Assembly: GCA_946061795.1 (NCBI GenBank)
Contig: CAMGSK010000017.1
Coordinates: 1-15,050, forward strand
Reading direction: 5' to 3'
Origin: an uncultured Elusimicrobium sp.
GTDB lineage: Bacteria; Elusimicrobiota; Elusimicrobia; Elusimicrobiales; Elusimicrobiaceae
Length of the DNA stretch: 15,050 nt
The notes below the pieces were generated by a model. The model did no database searches, was not told where the DNA came from, and saw only the letters and a list, made by a program, of their open reading frames with translations. Shown here one piece after another: positions 12,920 through 15,050 of this stretch. Each line of letters starts with the position of its first letter. The first letter of the stretch is position 1. The position numbers and the translations under genes are program-made.

Positions 12920-13873
12920 ATGTTGCCGCATTTGGGAAAAATACAACATCTTTTCTACTATATCGCCTTGGCCGTGCCGTTGGTGTTGCTGACGTATTGG
13001 CTGACGCGCCGCTTTGCGCTGCGCAAAATGAACCGGGTGGTCATGAAGGCCGAGCACAACTACCAGCAGCAAATCGCCTCCTTGCAGCAGCAGCTTTCGG
13101 GCAAGGTCAACATGCTGGAAGGCATGGTGGAAAAATTGAAGCTTTCCAACCAGGAACTCAACCGGTTAAACGAAATCCGTTCCAAATTTATGTCTGTCGT
13201 GGCGCATGATTTGCGCCAGCCGCTCAGCTCCATTCAGGGGTTTACGTCCGTGCTGATGATGGACTCTCCGCAGGGAGGGGGAAACAACGACCAGCTGGCC
13301 CTGAACAATATTTTAAAAGCCACTGACAATATGAACCAGCTGATGACCGATCTGGTGGATATTTCCATGATAGAATCGGGCAAGTTCAAAATGGATTTTA
13401 AGAATTTTAATTTTAACCAGCTGCTGAATGACGTTTATACCTTGCAGCAGATGAACGCCCAGAAAAAAGGCATCTTTTTGGTAAAATACGATTATCCCAC
13501 CGATGTAATGGTGTATGCCGACCGCTTCCGTATTTCCCAGGTGATTAACAATTTGCTGGGCAACGCCATTAAATTTTCTCCCCAGGGCGGCCGTATTGAA
13601 ATGCGCTACTCCGTGCAGGACGGCTGGCTGCTCTTTCAGCTCTCCGACGAAGGGCCGGGCATTGTGCACGGGGAACAAACCAAAATTTTCCAAAAGTTCC
13701 ACCAATCCGGCAACAACCGCGCTTTACGCAAGCAAGGGTGGGGGCTGGGGTTGTCCATTGCGCAGGAAATCATTAATGCGCACAACGGGGAAATCGGCGT
13801 ACAGAGTGCGGGCCTCGGCCAAGGAGCGCAGTTTTGGTTCCGTCTGTCTTTGGAACCGGAAGCGTATATCTGA
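12920..13873 (+). CDS. membrane-bound sensor histidine kinase, orphan
   Basis: A 317-residue complete histidine kinase. A single transmembrane helix (about residues 11-28) is followed by basic residues and a glutamine-rich coiled coil (42-88). The HisKA dimerisation/phosphoacceptor domain carries the H-box FMSVVAHDLRQPLSS with H96. The HATPase_c domain carries the N-box VINNLLGNAIKFS (N215), the G1 box DEGPGI (243-248), the F-box IFQKFH and the G2 box GWGLGLS (273-279). W274 stands where threonine is common in G2. There is practically no extracytoplasmic part, so any signal must be sensed in the membrane or the coiled coil. No response regulator is adjacent. The gene starts 13 bases after tsaC but has its own TATAAT, and a terminator follows, so it can be transcribed alone. 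It is typical of HisKA kinases of the BaeS/PhoR kind. Confidence 0.93.
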   Translation: MLPHLGKIQHLFYYIALAVPLVLLTYWLTRRFALRKMNRVVMKAEHNYQQQIASLQQQLSGKVNMLEGMVEKLKLSNQELNRLNEIRSKFMSVVAHDLRQPLSSIQGFTSVLMMDSPQGGGNNDQLALNNILKATDNMNQLMTDLVDISMIESGKFKMDFKNFNFNQLLNDVYTLQQMNAQKKGIFLVKYDYPTDVMVYADRFRISQVINNLLGNAIKFSPQGGRIEMRYSVQDGWLLFQLSDEGPGIVHGEQTKIFQKFHQSGNNRALRKQGWGLGLSIAQEIINAHNGEIGVQSAGLGQGAQFWFRLSLEPEAYI

Positions 13874-13915
13874 CGCGATGACTCCTTTAGCCGTTTGGTT
13901 TTATTTTTTCATTAT

Positions 13916-13953
13916 AAAAAGCTCCCCGGGAAAGACCCTCGGGGAGCTTTTTT
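13916..13953. terminator. bidirectional terminator between kinase and LytR_C genes
   Basis: AAAAAGCTCCCCG (13916-13928) and CGGGGAGCTTTTT (13940-13952) form a perfect 13-bp stem with an 11-base loop. A/T runs flank both sides, so it can end both converging genes; it lies 42 bases after the kinase stop. Confidence 0.92.
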
Positions 13954-13970
13954 AAGCGGTGGTCAAAAAA

Positions 13971-14894
13971 TCAGATGGGCTGTTTGAAATCTTCCCCTAT
14001 AATCACGCGCGCGTCACAGATGGCGTTTCCTTTCTTTTCTGATTCTATTTCGCTGTTTACGCCGATAGCCGTGCTGAGTTGTTTGAGTTGGCTCAAACGG
14101 CCGGAGTAGTTGACAATCCGGGTCTTTTTTTGGCGTTCTCCGGGGAAATTGTCATATTGCAGCACGTCCACCGCCAACAGCCCTTTTTGGTTTTGGTCCC
14201 GCAAAAATTGCGTCAGTTCCAGCGCCGCACCTTTTTTCCCGGAAGCGTTGAGCACTTCCACCAGCAGCATGTCTTGTACAATCAGCGGCGCCCGGTCCTG
14301 TACGGGAGGAAGCTCGGCATCCGCTGCCGGACGCTTGTCGTTGGAGCGTTTCTTGGCGGGGGCTTCCGCGCCCGCGTTTCGAACGGTGAAATCCGTGATT
14401 TCCAAACGGCTTAAATCCATTGCCCACAACAGAAATTCAGCGGGGGAAATATTGGTCCTCTGGTCGTGATAGGCGCTTAAATAATACCACAGCGTTCCCG
14501 CCGCGTCAAAAGGGTTATTGTGCCAAGCGGAAAGTTTTTGTTTGAAGCCGTCCCAAAAATCTTCTCTTGAGAGATTTTTGGGAACGTAATAGCGGATTTG
14601 TTTGGTTTTTACTCCGGCGGCGGCCAGCAGGTTTTTGGCGTCCTCTCCCGCGTTTTTAGGTGTTTTGCGGCGTTTGACGGTGGTCAGCACCGCCTTGCGT
14701 TCCGCAGGGTTATAAGCCGCCACCATGGCGGGCTTTGTCAAGACGGCCACGTATAAAGTTTTATTTTCTTTGGCGGCCAAAACGCGCGCGGCGTCCGACC
14801 CCAGCTGGGCCCACGCGGCCCAGCCCGTCAAAGCAAGCAAAGCCGCCAGCAGCAGCCGCTCGTTCAAGCGGCGTGTTTTACCAGATGATTCCAT
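13971..14894 (-). CDS. LytR C-terminal domain (LytR_C) membrane-anchored protein
   Basis: A 307-residue protein with one N-terminal signal-anchor helix (about residues 13-30). The C-terminal part from LLVEVLNASGKKGAALELTQFLRDQ (about 210) to ARVIIGEDF (about 303) matches the LytR_C/VirR-type domain: a short strand, N-A-S-G-x-x-G turn, helix and beta strands. The middle (about 45-165) has YVAVLTKPAMVAAYNPAERKAVLTTVKRR, which resembles the first strands of the LCP (LytR-CpsA-Psr) domain but lacks the catalytic arginine/aspartate pattern that I can recognise, so a degenerate LCP domain is possible. A Pro/Ala/charged linker (173-200) joins the two. Envelope location is inferred. The start ATG 14894 overlaps the end of the YqeK-like gene by 31 bases, so the two form one unit. 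In other bacteria LytR_C/LCP genes also sit between yqeK and rsfS. Confidence 0.82.
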   Translation of the reverse strand: MESSGKTRRLNERLLLAALLALTGWAAWAQLGSDAARVLAAKENKTLYVAVLTKPAMVAAYNPAERKAVLTTVKRRKTPKNAGEDAKNLLAAAGVKTKQIRYYVPKNLSREDFWDGFKQKLSAWHNNPFDAAGTLWYYLSAYHDQRTNISPAEFLLWAMDLSRLEITDFTVRNAGAEAPAKKRSNDKRPAADAELPPVQDRAPLIVQDMLLVEVLNASGKKGAALELTQFLRDQNQKGLLAVDVLQYDNFPGERQKKTRIVNYSGRLSQLKQLSTAIGVNSEIESEKKGNAICDARVIIGEDFKQPI

Positions 14895-15050
14895 AACTCA
14901 ATCCCCACCGGACACAGCCACTTTTGGCTGTCAATGGTAAACCAAAGTTTGCGGTTGGCTGCATACAGCAGGGCTTTTTCCAAGTCCTGCATGGCCAGCG
15001 TGCGTATGACGAAAGCGTCTTTGTATTTGCGGTCTTTGGACGAAATGTCC
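14864..15050 (-). CDS. YqeK-like HD-domain phosphohydrolase, C-terminal fragment
   Basis: Only the last 61 codons are inside the window; the 5' part lies beyond 15050. The reading frame opens DISSKDRKYKDAFVIRTLAM and continues QDLEKALLYAANRKLWFTID to the stop at 14866-14864. This matches the end of YqeK proteins, which hydrolyse symmetrical diadenosine tetraphosphate: the D-x-x-S-x-DRxF-like stretch, the helix D-LxxALL-A, and a final h-x-x-I...P...I..WN segment. The metal-binding HD motif itself is not in view. It overlaps the LytR_C gene by 31 bases in another frame. The identification rests on a short C-terminus plus gene order, since yqeK next to a LytR gene and rsfS is common, so it is likely rather than certain. 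Confidence 0.7.
   Translation of the reverse strand, partial: DISSKDRKYKDAFVIRTLAMQDLEKALLYAANRKLWFTIDSQKWLCPVGIELWNHLVKHAA

Noticed and set aside
14914..14931. A 7-bp inverted repeat (ACAGCCA/TGGCTGT) with a 4-base loop.
   Set aside because: It lies inside the YqeK-like coding sequence without a T-run; a stem of this size is expected by chance.

Overview
The window looks like a chromosomal segment of a gut-type Elusimicrobiota bacterium. I base this on the type IV pilin-like gene at 2699-3238, whose N-terminus and following alpha-helix match the many PilE-like pilins I know from Elusimicrobium. Roughly balanced GC in most genes, a large bacterial alpha-2-macroglobulin and mixed leaderless/Shine-Dalgarno gene starts fit this but do not prove it. 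The species is not identifiable from the sequence.

Left edge (1-730): an AT-rich small membrane protein gene (23-436) ends shortly before tRNA-Val(UAC), which is on the minus strand (587-662) with its own promoter and a strong hairpin after it. The membrane gene lies on the 3' side of the tRNA, the side where integrating elements usually sit, so it may be the edge of an acquired (possibly defence) island extending left of the window. Middle-left (730-3290): a hotdog-fold thioesterase and a CYTH-domain protein are divergently transcribed across a short GC palindrome. A 95-residue, glutamate/aspartate-free, lysine-rich histone-H1-like protein follows, and then a pilin whose promoter and start codon are embedded in a perfect 16-bp inverted repeat next to a T12 tract. 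Large minus-strand unit (11494 down to 3302): rsfS, argS and a 1983-residue secreted alpha-2-macroglobulin. RsfS carries a C-terminal histone-H1-like tail resembling the separate H1-like protein. The macroglobulin has no cysteine after about residue 340, so it cannot form the family's thioester. Right part (11598-13873, plus strand): rsmI (short form), tsaC-type threonylcarbamoyl-AMP synthase and an orphan membrane histidine kinase. Right edge (minus): a LytR_C-domain protein overlapping the end of a YqeK-like HD phosphohydrolase that runs off the window.

Themes that join the genes: most of the right two thirds is translation housekeeping (ribosome silencing factor, arginyl-tRNA synthetase, 16S rRNA methyltransferase, t6A synthesis, tRNA-Val). 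The yqeK - LytR - rsfS order known from many bacteria is present but split by a plus-strand block. Four genes (1281, 2699, 11598, 12920) have a -10-like hexamer ending exactly six bases before their ATG and no Shine-Dalgarno, which is the layout of leaderless mRNAs. I see no transposase, integrase, CRISPR array or rRNA. The most unusual items are the pilin promoter/start-codon palindrome, the H1-like tail on RsfS with its cysteine-bearing relative, and the recurrent leaderless starts.
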